Source: Mesorhizobium japonicum MAFF 303099 (GTDB lineage Bacteria; Pseudomonadota; Alphaproteobacteria; Rhizobiales; Rhizobiaceae). From it: a stretch of 64,000 nucleotides of DNA. Made by a program: the position numbers and the translations under genes. Numbering within the stretch: position 1 is the first letter of the stretch; each line of letters starts with the position of its first letter. The notes under the pieces are model-generated. The model saw only the letters and a program-made list of their open reading frames with translations, had not been told where the DNA came from and ran no database searches. Shown one piece after another: positions 55,395 through 64,000 of the stretch. The stretch lies in the NCBI RefSeq assembly GCF_000009625.1, contig NC_002678.2:3070001-3134000 (forward strand), read 5' to 3'.

Positions 55395-56705
55395 CTATTC
55401 CAACAAGGGCGACCAAGCGGGATCCGACGCGAAGTTCGCCGTCGGGATCGGCTGCTCGTTGCGGCCGGTTAGGTCGACCGAAACCAGTTTCGGCCCGCCA
55501 TTGGAGTCGCGGAAGAACATCAGCACGCGGCCGTTCGGCGCCCAGGTTGGTCCTTCCTGCTGGAAACCGGACGACAGGATGCGCTCGCCGGAACCGTCGG
55601 TCTTCATGACACCGATCTGGAATTCGCCGCCGGTCTGCTTGGTGAAGGCGATGAGGTCGCCGCGCGGCGACCACACCGGCGTCGAATAGACGCCGTCGCC
55701 GAAGGAGATGCGGGTCTGGCCCGAGCCGTCGGCGCCCATGACATAGATCTGCGCGCGACCGCCGCGGTCGGAGGTGAACACCACCTTGCTGCCGTCGGGC
55801 GAATAGGAGGGCGAGGTGTCGATGGCGGTCGAGTTGGTCAGCCGCGTCGTCGAGCGGCTGCGCAGGTCCATGGCGAAGATGTTGGAATTGCCGTCGTCGC
55901 GCAGCAGGCTCATGATCACCTTCTGGCCGTCGGGCGAGAAGCGCGGTGCAAAGGTCATGCCGGGGAAATTGCCGACCAGTTCGCGCTGCCCGGTCTCGAT
56001 CTGCAGGAGATAGACCCGCGGCTGGCCGCTCTCATAGGACATGTAGGTGATTTCCTGCCGGTTCGGCGAGAAACGCGGCGTCAGCACGATCGAGCGTCCG
56101 TCCGAGAGATAGCGGACGTTGGCGCCATCCTGGTCCATGATAGCCAGGCGCTTCTTGCGCGCATTCTTGGCGCCGGACTCGTCGATGAACACCACGCGCG
56201 TGTCGAAATAGCCCTTCTCACCGGTCAGCCGCTCATAGATGGCGTCGGCGATGATGTGGGCGACGCGGCGCTGGTTGGCGTCGTTGGCGAAGAACTGCTC
56301 ACCCGACATCTGCTGGCCGGCAAAAGTATCCCAAAGCCGGTACTGCGCACGGATGCGGCCGTCAGCTTCCTTGCTGACGCTGCCGGTGACCAGCGCCTGC
56401 GCGTTAATCACCTTCCAGTCGTCGAAGCGGGGGGCGGCATCCGGGTTCGAGATCTTCTCGATGAAGGCGCTCTTGTCGATCGGCGCGAACAGGCCGGAGC
56501 GTTTCAGGTCAGCCGTGACGATCTGGGAAATCTGCGCGCCAAGCGCATCGCCGCCCTGGAAATCCGTGATGGCGATTGGCAGCGGCTCGACATTGCCCTT
56601 GTTGACGTTGAGCTCGACGAGCGCCCATGCCGGCATGGGGATTACGGCCGTCATGCCCAGCGCCATGGCTGCAATCGTCAGGAGCGGCTTGAGGAAGGAT
56701 CTCAT
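55395..56705 (-). CDS. tolB: Tol-Pal system beta-propeller protein TolB
   Basis: A 436-residue periplasmic protein. A Sec signal ends at MPAWA, then an N-terminal alpha/beta domain (residues ~30-165). The C-terminal six-bladed propeller repeats the pattern [20 protein letters not shown] and [20 protein letters not shown]. It binds Pal and is displaced by TolA. Terminators on its downstream side suggest a transcript tolQRAB separate from pal. Confidence 0.96.
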   Translation of the reverse strand: MRSFLKPLLTIAAMALGMTAVIPMPAWALVELNVNKGNVEPLPIAITDFQGGDALGAQISQIVTADLKRSGLFAPIDKSAFIEKISNPDAAPRFDDWKVINAQALVTGSVSKEADGRIRAQYRLWDTFAGQQMSGEQFFANDANQRRVAHIIADAIYERLTGEKGYFDTRVVFIDESGAKNARKKRLAIMDQDGANVRYLSDGRSIVLTPRFSPNRQEITYMSYESGQPRVYLLQIETGQRELVGNFPGMTFAPRFSPDGQKVIMSLLRDDGNSNIFAMDLRSRSTTRLTNSTAIDTSPSYSPDGSKVVFTSDRGGRAQIYVMGADGSGQTRISFGDGVYSTPVWSPRGDLIAFTKQTGGEFQIGVMKTDGSGERILSSGFQQEGPTWAPNGRVLMFFRDSNGGPKLVSVDLTGRNEQPIPTANFASDPAWSPLLE

Positions 56706-56747
56706 ATCTTCTCGCTTCTCTTCTTTTGATTTGGGTGGGCGCCAGGC

Positions 56748-57905
56748 CTAGAGGCCAAGCATCTCCCTTGGATCGAAAGTGACCCGGATGTCGTTCCAGA
56801 TGTCCTGCTTGCCGGCAGGAACCTGCAGGCCGGCCACGTCGCATTTCTGAACCGCGCGAACCGCGCTTTCATCGAACTGCCGGTTACCGCTCGACTTTTC
56901 GACGGACGGGCGGCCATCGAGCTTGCCGGAATTGTCCAGGTTGAAGCGCACGACGACGACGAAGTTCTCCGAGCCCTCCAGGCCAACCGGCAGCGTCCAG
57001 CACCCACCCAACTGGCTTTCCAGAGCGCCCTGCTCCGACTTCGACAGTTTCTGGCCCTGATCCTTATCGCCGCCGAGCGAGGCCTGCTGCGTCGAACGCT
57101 TGGCGCCGCCGCCGGACGGCTTCTGCTTGTCGAGCAGCGCCGAGATCTCGTTGGCGTTGAACTGCTTGTCGTCGGACTTCGGCTTCGACGACGCTTCCTT
57201 CACCGGCTTCTCGGCATCCTTGCGTTCCGGCGCCTTGGCGCTTTCGGCCTGCGCCGGCTGCGGCTTCGGCCGTGCTTCCGGCGCGGGCGCCGAGCTCGGC
57301 AATTGCGTCTCTTCGGCCGGCGGATCCTTGGCTATGGCCTCGGCGACGGCATCCGGCTTGACCTCGGGCGTCGGATCGATAGCGGCGGTCTTGTCCTGCG
57401 GCGGCGGGGTCGGCGCCGGCTTGGCCGGCGTCGGCTTCGGCTCGGTCTGCTTGACCGGCTCGGGCTTGACCTCTTCCTTGGGCGTCGGCGCAGGCGCCAC
57501 TTCCGTCGCCGGAATGGGCTTCGGCTTTTCCTGCGGCTTCGGTACGTCCTCGGTCTTCGGCGTCTCTTTGGGGGTCGGCGCGGGTGGCGGGGCCGAGGTC
57601 ATGTCGACGGGCTTCGGCTTGGCTTCCGGCGTTATCGGCTTGTCGGTATCGACGCTGTTTTCGCCGACCTTCTGCGACGCCGGCACGATGTCCGGGCGCT
57701 GCGTCGGCAGTGGCGCCGGTTTTTCATGCATCACGGCCTTCTTGTCGCCCTGCAGCGTCTGCGCGATGGCTTCCATCGGCACGATATCGACCGCGACCGA
57801 CTCGACATCAGCGGACGGGAGCGCGGCCGGCGCCGACAGGGTGAACAGGCCGAAGGCCAGCACCGCCGTGTGCAAGATCACCGATGTGGTGAGGCCGGTT
57901 TTCAT
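56748..57905 (-). CDS. tolA: Tol-Pal inner-membrane linker TolA
   Basis: A 385-residue protein spanning the periplasm. The N-terminal membrane helix (TSVILHTAVLAFGLFTLSA) anchors it. The middle (residues ~60-250) is rich in Pro, Lys, Glu and Ala (for example KPVDMTSAPPPAPTPKETPK), less helical than in E. coli. The C-terminal ~90 residues form a TonB-like domain (KLDGRPSVEKSSGNRQFDES). It carries proton-motive energy from TolQR to TolB and Pal. It begins 7 bp after tolR. Confidence 0.92.
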   Translation of the reverse strand: MKTGLTTSVILHTAVLAFGLFTLSAPAALPSADVESVAVDIVPMEAIAQTLQGDKKAVMHEKPAPLPTQRPDIVPASQKVGENSVDTDKPITPEAKPKPVDMTSAPPPAPTPKETPKTEDVPKPQEKPKPIPATEVAPAPTPKEEVKPEPVKQTEPKPTPAKPAPTPPPQDKTAAIDPTPEVKPDAVAEAIAKDPPAEETQLPSSAPAPEARPKPQPAQAESAKAPERKDAEKPVKEASSKPKSDDKQFNANEISALLDKQKPSGGGAKRSTQQASLGGDKDQGQKLSKSEQGALESQLGGCWTLPVGLEGSENFVVVVRFNLDNSGKLDGRPSVEKSSGNRQFDESAVRAVQKCDVAGLQVPAGKQDIWNDIRVTFDPREMLGL

Positions 57906-57912
57906 CTCGCGT

Positions 57913-58365
<453 letters not shown>

Positions 58366-58375
58366 CAGCTACTCC

Positions 58376-59086
58376 TCAGGCCTTCGGCGCGACTTTTTCA
58401 TCGATTTGGCGCGAGAGTATGGCGGAGAACTCGTCGGAGAACCCTTCCATGCGCACCGCGAGCTTGCTCGCATCCGATGACAGCTTGTTGTAGGCAATGA
58501 CGGCCGGGATGGCGGCGAGCAGGCCGATGGCCGTCGCCAGCAGCGCCTCGGCGATGCCGGGCGCGACAACCGCGAGACTAGTGTTCTTGGAGCCGGCAAT
58601 GGCCTGGAACGAGGTCATGATGCCGATGACCGTCCCGAACAGACCGATGAACGGCGCCGCCGAGCCCGTGGTGGCGAGAAAGCCGAGGCGGCCCTCCAGC
58701 TTCTCCATCTCGCGGGTCAGCGCCAGGTCCATCGCCTTGTCGATGCGGGTCTGCAGCCCGAGCGGCGTCTTGGCGCCCTTCTCGAAGCTCTTCTTCCACT
58801 CGCGCATGGCGGCGACGAAAATGGCGCCCATGCCTGATGTCTTGCGGTCGGCGAGCGTGCGGTAGAGCTCTTCCAGCGACTGCCCGGACCAGAAGACCTG
58901 CTCGAAGCGGTTCAGCGCTAGCCGCATGCGGCCATAGGCAACCAGCTTGTCGATGATGATCGCCCAGGTCCAGACCGAGGCGCAGAGCAGCCCGATCATG
59001 ACCAGCTTGACCACCCAGCTGGCCTGCATGAACAGCGCCCAAATCGACAATTGCGCGCCCGGATCGGCGAGTGCGATATTTTCCAT
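58376..59086 (-). CDS. tolQ: Tol-Pal proton-channel subunit TolQ
   Basis: A 236-residue ExbB/MotA-family inner-membrane protein with three membrane helices. The first is near residues 18-40 (ASWVVKLVMIGLLCASVWTW); the later pair includes FIGLFGTVIGIMTSFQAIAG and PGIAEALLATAIGLLAAIPA. The ATG at 59086 has AAGGA upstream; the frame runs 30 codons further without family features. It is the first gene of tolQRAB. A near-consensus CtrA-type box lies 185 bp upstream. Confidence 0.95.
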   Translation of the reverse strand: MENIALADPGAQLSIWALFMQASWVVKLVMIGLLCASVWTWAIIIDKLVAYGRMRLALNRFEQVFWSGQSLEELYRTLADRKTSGMGAIFVAAMREWKKSFEKGAKTPLGLQTRIDKAMDLALTREMEKLEGRLGFLATTGSAAPFIGLFGTVIGIMTSFQAIAGSKNTSLAVVAPGIAEALLATAIGLLAAIPAVIAYNKLSSDASKLAVRMEGFSDEFSAILSRQIDEKVAPKA

Positions 59087-59271
59087 CGTTACGTCCTTAA
59101 GATTTCCGGGCGAAGCTGGCAGCTGGCCCCTGGCATCCCTTGTGGTCGGTTCGCACGAAGCTACCGGACGCCCCAAACCGTGCCGTTAGCGGCCTTTTCA
59201 GGGCAAATATTGGTGAAAGGAAGGCGTTGGATAACGCCAATCTTCACCAATCTCTTCATGAACCGTTATGG

Positions 59272-59286
59272 TTAAGGATGGGTTAG
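59272..59286. promoter_or_regulatory. Near-consensus CtrA-type box upstream of tolQ
   Basis: TTAA-GGATGGG-TTAG matches TTAA-N7-TTAA at seven of eight positions. It lies next to AACCGTTATGGTT, another small palindrome. Its distance from the tolQ start (185 bp) is larger than for the Omp genes. Confidence 0.4.
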
Positions 59287-59293
59287 TAAATAA

Positions 59294-59314
59294 GGCGCGG
59301 CGCATTGCCGCGCC
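59294..59314 (-). terminator. Hairpin downstream of ybgC
   Basis: GGCGCGGC and GCCGCGCC form an 8-bp stem; on the minus strand TTATTT follows. It may end the ybgC transcript before tolQ, though it lies 200 bp after the ybgC stop. Confidence 0.55.
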
Positions 59315-59401
59315 CGTCAGTCCCCGAACCGGGCCTGCGTCAACTCATACGCCGTTCAAAGGTGGGTTGAGATTCAGGTCAGGCCGAGTCGAAAGCGGTG
59401 G

Positions 59402-59469
59402 GCTCCGAGAACCGGAGCGGAGCGTACTTTTGTGTACGTGAGCACAGTTCTACTGCGTCGCAGTAGAAC
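59402..59469. repeat. Block of three consecutive hairpins
   Basis: GCTCCG/CGGAGC (59402-59418), CGTAC/GTACG (59423-59438) and GTTCTACTGC/GCAGTAGAAC (59447-59469) lie side by side within 68 bp. No open frame is present. It looks like a small mobile or regulatory palindromic element inserted between ybgC and tolQ. Confidence 0.6.
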
Positions 59470-59515
59470 GGGGAGGCGCAGGAGACCGCCGTTTGCAGGC
59501 CGGCATCACTGAATA

Positions 59516-59986
59516 TCAGCCCACCTTGGGCATGAAGGCCGCAACCCACTCCTTGGGAAAACGTCTCGGTCGTCCATTCTCGCCGATGATCGCCGCCTCG
59601 ACCTTGGCTTCGACCAGCACCTCGTCGCCACGCCTGAGCTGCTGCGCCATGAAGATGCGCGCGCCGGAAATGGCGTCGGTGCGGGTATCGACGGTCAGAA
59701 TGTCGTCGATGCGGGCGGGGCTGCGGAAATCGATCTCCATGCGCCGCACCACCCAGACGATCTTCTCACCATGCTTGCCGTCGGCGAGCTCCGTGTGATG
59801 CACGCCGGTGAGCCTGAGATAGTCGGAGCGGCCGCGCTCGAGGAATTCGAGATAGCGCGCATGGTAGACGACGCCGGAGAAATCGGTGTCGGCATAATAG
59901 ACCCGCGCCATCAGCCGGTGGCCGAACGTCGTCAGCGCGCCGGAAAGCCCGGCCAGCAGCGTCGCCGATTCACCATGATCGTCCAT
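59516..59986 (-). CDS. ybgC: Tol-Pal-associated acyl-CoA thioesterase YbgC
   Basis: A 156-residue hotdog-fold thioesterase of the 4-hydroxybenzoyl-CoA thioesterase type. The active-site segment is RVYYADTDFSGVVYHARYLE with the catalytic aspartate. It hydrolyses short acyl-CoAs or acyl-ACP in the cytoplasm and is usually encoded before tolQ. Here a 429-bp gap with hairpins separates them. A short N-terminal extension (MDDHGESATLLAGLSGALTT) precedes the fold. Confidence 0.92.
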   Translation of the reverse strand: MDDHGESATLLAGLSGALTTFGHRLMARVYYADTDFSGVVYHARYLEFLERGRSDYLRLTGVHHTELADGKHGEKIVWVVRRMEIDFRSPARIDDILTVDTRTDAISGARIFMAQQLRRGDEVLVEAKVEAAIIGENGRPRRFPKEWVAAFMPKVG

Positions 59987-60043
59987 TGCGCTTCCTTTTT
60001 AAGTCCCGACGAGGCACCTGTTCTCCGCGCTACAAAGCATCGG

Positions 60044-61294
60044 ATGGCACCGTTGACGGCGATGATCAAGAGTTTGATGGCGGCGCTGCTGGTGCTCATG
60101 GCCTTGGTGTTGCCTGGCCAGGCAGCGACTTTCACGATGAAGCGCGGCCTCAATCTTGACCAGTGGGTCACCTGGCCCGGCGAGGATCAATGGGGTGACG
60201 CCAAGACCATACTGCCCTATCCGGAATGGCGCAAATTCCTTGGAGATGACGATCTCAGAGCGCTCAAGGGAGCAGGCTTCGATTTCCTGCGTATGCCGGT
60301 CGACCCGTCGCCTTTCCTGTCCGACCAGACAGCGGCGCTGCGCGATGACCTCTATGCCAGCGTGCTGGACTCGGTGCGCATGATCAACCGTGCCGGCCTG
60401 AAGGTGATCGTCGACATGCACCTGATCCCGGCCGGCGGCAGCCGCAAGATCGGCATGGCGCAGGTGATGGACGATCCCCGGACCTTCGACCGCTACCTCG
60501 ATATGGTGCGCAAGATGGCCCGCACCCTGGCCGGCGAGGATCCCGAAAAGGTCGCCTTCGAACCGATGAACGAGCCGATCGTCGACTGCGACAGCGATGG
60601 CACCAGCCTGTGGCCGGACCGCCAGCGCGAATTGTTCGCCGCGGCACGATCGTCGGCCACGAAACTGACGCTGGTGCTGACCGGCGCCTGCTATTCCGCC
60701 GCCTCGTCCCTGGAGAAGATCGATCCCAAGGCGATCTCCGACGACAATGTCATCTGGACTTTCCACTCCTATGATCCGTTCCTGCTCACCCATCAGGGCG
60801 CGACCTGGGCCGGCGACTTTATTCCCTATGTGACCGGCCTGCCCTACCCGCTCAATGCCGTGCCGAAGGCGCAGCTCGACGCGACGCTCGACATCATCCG
60901 CGCCCGGATCAAGGCCGAGGCGCCGTGGACACGGCAGAGCGGCCTGCTGGCCTATCTCGACGAACAGGTCGCCAGCATGGACAGTCCCGACAAGCTGCTC
61001 GGCCTGATGGACGCGCCGTTCAAAAAGGTTGAGGCATGGGCGAAAGCCAACGGCGTCAAGCCGGAAAACATCACGCTGGGCGAGTTCGGCATGATCCGCC
61101 AGGAATATGGCAATGCCTATGTGATGCCGGCGCAGTACCGCGCCGCTTACGTCAGGGACATGATCGCCCGCGCCGAGGCGCATGGTTTCTCATGGTCGGT
61201 GTGGAGCTATGGCGGCGCCTTCGGCATCGTCGACGCCTTCAATGGCGACAAGGGCGAGCCGGATGTGATGGACGTGATCCGCTCGCTTCACTGA
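60044..61294 (+). CDS. Secreted glycoside hydrolase family 5-like enzyme
   Basis: A 416-residue exported glycosidase. The Sec signal is MIKSLMAALLVLMALVLPGQA in its second form; mature protein begins near ATFTMKRG. The family 5 fold shows GLNLDQWVTWPGEDQWGD, the acid/base glutamate in AFEPMNEPIVDCD and the nucleophile glutamate in LGEFGMIRQEYG. The usual activity is beta-1,4-glucanase or mannanase; the true substrate is unknown, and a role in trimming the cell's own polysaccharide is possible. The start is uncertain: ATG at 60044 or 60062, neither with a good ribosome-binding site. A long frame upstream overlaps ybgC on the other strand and is a shadow. Confidence 0.85.
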   Translation: MAPLTAMIKSLMAALLVLMALVLPGQAATFTMKRGLNLDQWVTWPGEDQWGDAKTILPYPEWRKFLGDDDLRALKGAGFDFLRMPVDPSPFLSDQTAALRDDLYASVLDSVRMINRAGLKVIVDMHLIPAGGSRKIGMAQVMDDPRTFDRYLDMVRKMARTLAGEDPEKVAFEPMNEPIVDCDSDGTSLWPDRQRELFAAARSSATKLTLVLTGACYSAASSLEKIDPKAISDDNVIWTFHSYDPFLLTHQGATWAGDFIPYVTGLPYPLNAVPKAQLDATLDIIRARIKAEAPWTRQSGLLAYLDEQVASMDSPDKLLGLMDAPFKKVEAWAKANGVKPENITLGEFGMIRQEYGNAYVMPAQYRAAYVRDMIARAEAHGFSWSVWSYGGAFGIVDAFNGDKGEPDVMDVIRSLH

Positions 61295-61309
61295 GAGCTG
61301 TTGTTCAAA

Positions 61310-62206
61310 TCAGCCAAGGTCGATCTGCAGGATCTCCGGCCGCACGCCGAAACGCACCGGCATGATGCTGAAGCCGAGTCCGCCCGAAACGATCAGATTG
61401 CGGTCTTTCTCGACGACATGGCCATAGGCATAGCGGTTGCCGAAACGCGACGGCACGACCGGCGAATAGCCGAACAGCCGCACCTGCCCGCCATGGGTGT
61501 GGCCCGACAGGGTCAGCGAAACCCGGGACGGGACGGTCGGAAAAATATCGGGCTCATGGGCGAGCAGGATGATCGGCGCGGTGTCGCCAACCTTGGCCAG
61601 CGTGCCGTCGAGATCGTCGAGCCCCTTGCAATCGTCGCCCTTCCTGGCCGGCAGCAGCGCCAGCTGGTCGGCAAGCCCAGCGATCCAGACGCTCTGGCCA
61701 TCCTTCTCCAGGCGCACGACATCGTTCTCCAGCACCGGGATGCCGACCTTTTCCAGGGCCTTGCGTGCGATGATTGGGCCTGCCCCGGCGCGCTGCGCAA
61801 AGCCGTCGCTCCACCAATCGTGATTGCCAAGGATCGACAGCACGCCGAGCGGCGCCTTGAGGCCCGACAGCGCGGACGCCCATTGCGACGGCGTCACCGG
61901 TCCCGTCACCAGGGGCATGCCGGCAATGTAGTCGCCCAGCAGCACGATGAGGTCCGGCTGCAGCGCATTGGCGTCTTCGACGAGAGAAGCAATCCGCTCC
62001 TGCGTCATCCAGGGCCGGCAGGCATGGATATCGGCGAGCGCCACAACCCGCAGCTTCAGGCCATCAGGCCAGTGCGGCGGCGTCAGCGCGTAACGCTTCA
62101 CATGGGTCAAGAGCATCGGCTCGATGCCGACCGCATAGGCGCCGAGCGCGGCAGCCGTCAGGAACGACCCGCCGATGAAGCGCAGGAACCCGCGTCTGGT
62201 TATCAT
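61310..62206 (-). CDS. Tat-exported metallophosphoesterase
   Basis: A 298-residue protein of the calcineurin-like phosphoesterase family (YaeI/YkuE type). The N-terminus has a twin-arginine signal (ITRRGFLRFIGGSFLTAAAL). The metal motifs are ALADIHACRPW, VLLGDYIAGMP, ILGNHDWW and TLSGHTHGGQ, all intact. Family members act on phospholipid or UDP-diacylglucosamine-type substrates; the substrate here is not known. The ATG at 62206 puts the Tat motif at the start. It is convergent with the GH5 gene, 15 bp away. Confidence 0.88.
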   Translation of the reverse strand: MITRRGFLRFIGGSFLTAAALGAYAVGIEPMLLTHVKRYALTPPHWPDGLKLRVVALADIHACRPWMTQERIASLVEDANALQPDLIVLLGDYIAGMPLVTGPVTPSQWASALSGLKAPLGVLSILGNHDWWSDGFAQRAGAGPIIARKALEKVGIPVLENDVVRLEKDGQSVWIAGLADQLALLPARKGDDCKGLDDLDGTLAKVGDTAPIILLAHEPDIFPTVPSRVSLTLSGHTHGGQVRLFGYSPVVPSRFGNRYAYGHVVEKDRNLIVSGGLGFSIMPVRFGVRPEILQIDLG

Positions 62207-62365
62207 GGATTGGCTCCCCGGCCCTTCGATCGCAGCGGTTCCCCGCACGCGTTCGATAAAATCCAGGATTGCGCCGGCAAATCGGCAAAGACGAGCAGAT
62301 TTTGCGCAAGCCGTTCACGGATGCTTGATCACTGGCCTGAAAATCCGAGCCTGATCGCTTGGCCG

Positions 62366-63403
62366 CTATTCTTCCTGGAACAGGTTGATCTGCTGCTGCG
62401 CCAAATCCTTCGGCGCGTCGAGGCCGAGATGGCGCCAGGCGTTGGCCGTCAGCATGCGGCCGCGCGGCGTGCGCTGGATGAAGCCTTGTTGGATCAGATA
62501 AGGCTCGATGATGTCCTCGATGGCATCGCGCGGCTCGGACAGCCCAGCGGCGATCGTCTCGATGCCGACTGGCCCGCCGCCGAAATTGCGGGCGATCATC
62601 GAGAGATAGCGGCGGTCGAGCGCGTCCAGGCCGAGCGCATCGACCTCAAGCCGGGTCAGCGCCTCGTCGGCGATGAGACGGTCGACATGGCCGTCGCCGG
62701 CGACCGAGGCGAAATCGCGCACGCGGCGCAGCAACCGCCCCGCGATGCGCGGCGTGCCGCGCGCGCGCCGCGCGATCTCCAGCGCGCCATCGTCGCCGAG
62801 CGGCATTTGCAGGATGCGCGCGCCGCGACGGACGATCTGCTCCAGTTCCTCGACCGTATAGAAATTGAGCCGCACCGGAATGCCGAATCGGTCGCGCAGC
62901 GGATTGGTGAGCAGGCCAAGTCGCGTGGTGGCGGCGACGAGGGTGAAACGGGCGAGGTCGATCTTGACCGAACGCGCCGCCGGCCCCTCGCCGATGATCA
63001 GGTCGAGCTGGAAATCCTCCATCGCCGGATAGAGAATTTCCTCCACCGCAGGATTGAGCCGGTGGATCTCGTCGATGAACAGCACATCACCTTCTTCGAG
63101 ATTGGTGAGCAATGCGGCGAGATCGCCGGCCTTGGCGATGACCGGTCCGGACGTCGAGCGGAAATTGACGCCGAGTTCGCGCGCCATGATCTGCGCCAGC
63201 GTCGTCTTGCCCAGCCCCGGCGGCCCGACGAACAGCACATGGTCGAGCGCCTCGTTGCGGCCCTTGGCGGCCTCGATGAAGACTTTGAGATTGGCCCGCA
63301 CCGCCGCCTGGCCGACAAAGTCGGCGAGCGTCTGCGGCCGCAAGGTCTGATCGGCATCCTCGCCGCGTTTTTCCGGCGCAATGAGACGGGGCGACAGGCT
63401 CAT
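62366..63403 (-). CDS. ruvB: Holliday junction branch-migration helicase RuvB
   Basis: A 345-residue AAA+ motor that drives branch migration with RuvA. The start [20 protein letters not shown], Walker [17 protein letters not shown], Walker [12 protein letters not shown] and the sensor region [19 protein letters not shown] are clear. The C-terminal winged helix ends [17 protein letters not shown]. ruvA lies 43 bp upstream on the same strand. Confidence 0.97.
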
Positions 63404-63446
63404 GCTGTCTTCCTGGCATATGGCACGAGCAGGGACAAGCGAGCCC

Positions 63447-64000
63447 TCACCGCGCCAGTTCCTTCAGCCCGAAGCGGATCAGCTTCGAGGCATCCGCGTC
63501 CTCGCCCGCCGTCTTCAGTGCCGCGGCCACCGCATTGGCGGCGGTGTCGCGCGAATAGCCGAGATTGACCAGTGCCGAAACCGCATCGGTGATCGGCGCG
63601 GGCGCCACTCCTTCACCGAGCTCCTGCTTCAGGCCGATGGTGCCGGAGGCGGCGCCCGCATAGGCCGGCGCCTTGTTCTTCAATTCGGTGACGATGCGCT
63701 CAGCCACCTTCTTGCCGACGCCTGGGGCTCGGCTGACCATGGCGATGTCGCGCAGCGCGATCGCATTGGCGAGGTCGGCCGGCGCCAGCGTCGACAGGAT
63801 GGCCAGCGCCACCTTGGCGCCGACACCCGGCACATTGTTCAGCAGCAACCGAAACCATTCGCGCTCCAGGGCCGACTGGAAACCATAGAGGCGCAGCATA
63901 TCCTCGCGCACATAGGTCTCGATGAACAGCACCACCGCCTCGCCGGGCGAAGGCAGCGCGGCAAGTGTGCGCGCCGAACAATAGGCGACATAGCCGACGC
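63447..64000 (-). CDS. ruvA: Holliday junction-binding protein RuvA (5' end cut by the window)
   Basis: The C-terminal ~184 residues of RuvA. The frame stays open to position 64000 (reading [20 protein letters not shown] inwards from the edge), so the true start lies beyond the window; an internal GTG near 63935 should not be used. The helix-hairpin-helix pair ([20 protein letters not shown] and [20 protein letters not shown]) binds the junction. The C-terminal domain III ([20 protein letters not shown]) contacts RuvB. Confidence 0.95.

Larger units (their letters stand above)
59087..59515. other. Gap between ybgC and tolQ
   Basis: A 429-bp stretch with no gene, although ybgC normally directly precedes tolQ. 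From the tolQ side it holds a T- and A-rich promoter region, a CtrA-type box (59272-59286), a terminator-like hairpin for ybgC (59294-59314) and a block of three hairpins (59402-59469). Confidence 0.7.

Overview
This is a 64-kb stretch of a GC-rich alphaproteobacterial chromosome, most like Rhizobiales and in particular Mesorhizobium. The evidence is the rhizobial PhaR/PhaAB block, an RpoH2-type sigma factor with a GGAAC-type general-stress promoter, the serC leader RNA motif known from Rhizobiales, a FdxA-CarD cluster, the order tolQRAB-pal-cpoB-tilS-ftsH-glmM, Omp25/31-like barrels, TTAA-N7-TTAA (CtrA-type) boxes, and abundant GANTC (CcrM) sites in one gap. No rRNA, tRNA, CRISPR, insertion sequence, prophage or integrase was seen. 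The window looks like core chromosome with a few accessory genes.

Layout. 1-8.7 kb: an RND efflux pair (adaptor and permease), then a cytochrome c/IorB/IorA molybdenum hydroxylase operon with a divergent TetR regulator. 8.7-14 kb: a patatin-like lipase, two divergent citrate-synthase-family genes (one with an N-terminal DNA-binding domain), a GlxA-type AraC regulator and a divergent rhodanese. 14-17 kb: phaR divergent from phaA-phaB (polyhydroxybutyrate synthesis). 17-19 kb: an FAD monooxygenase divergent from its probable TetR repressor. 18.9-19.6 kb: a gene-free gap with a dense GANTC cluster. 19.6-25 kb: a SUV3-like helicase, an S4 protein, ferredoxin fdxA and carD.

25-30 kb: a polar amino acid (cystine-type) ABC transporter, rpoH2 and an M48 lipoprotein protease. 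30-37 kb: thiB-thiP-thiQ behind a TPP riboswitch, divergent from thiamine pyrophosphokinase, a Uup-like ABC-F protein and an orphan CcdA-type antitoxin. 37-44 kb: a membrane protein of unknown function, purA, an EamA transporter, and serC-serA behind a serC RNA leader. 44-46 kb: two tandem outer-membrane barrels, each with a perfect CtrA-type box at the same distance from its start. 46-60 kb: glmM, ftsH, tilS, cpoB, pal, tolB, tolA, tolR, tolQ and ybgC, interrupted between glmM and ftsH by two oppositely oriented paralogues encoding secreted proteins built of cysteine-bounded repeats. 60-64 kb: a GH5 glycosidase, a Tat-exported phosphoesterase, ruvB and the truncated ruvA.

Themes. Envelope maintenance (Tol-Pal, FtsH, M48 protease, Omp proteins) may be tied to the cell cycle through CtrA-type boxes. 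PHB metabolism is tied together by PhaR and TGC-N3-GCA palindromes that also occur before the patatin gene and the efflux adaptor. Thiamine supply is controlled by a riboswitch. All functional calls rest on motif reading and gene order; no database search was possible.
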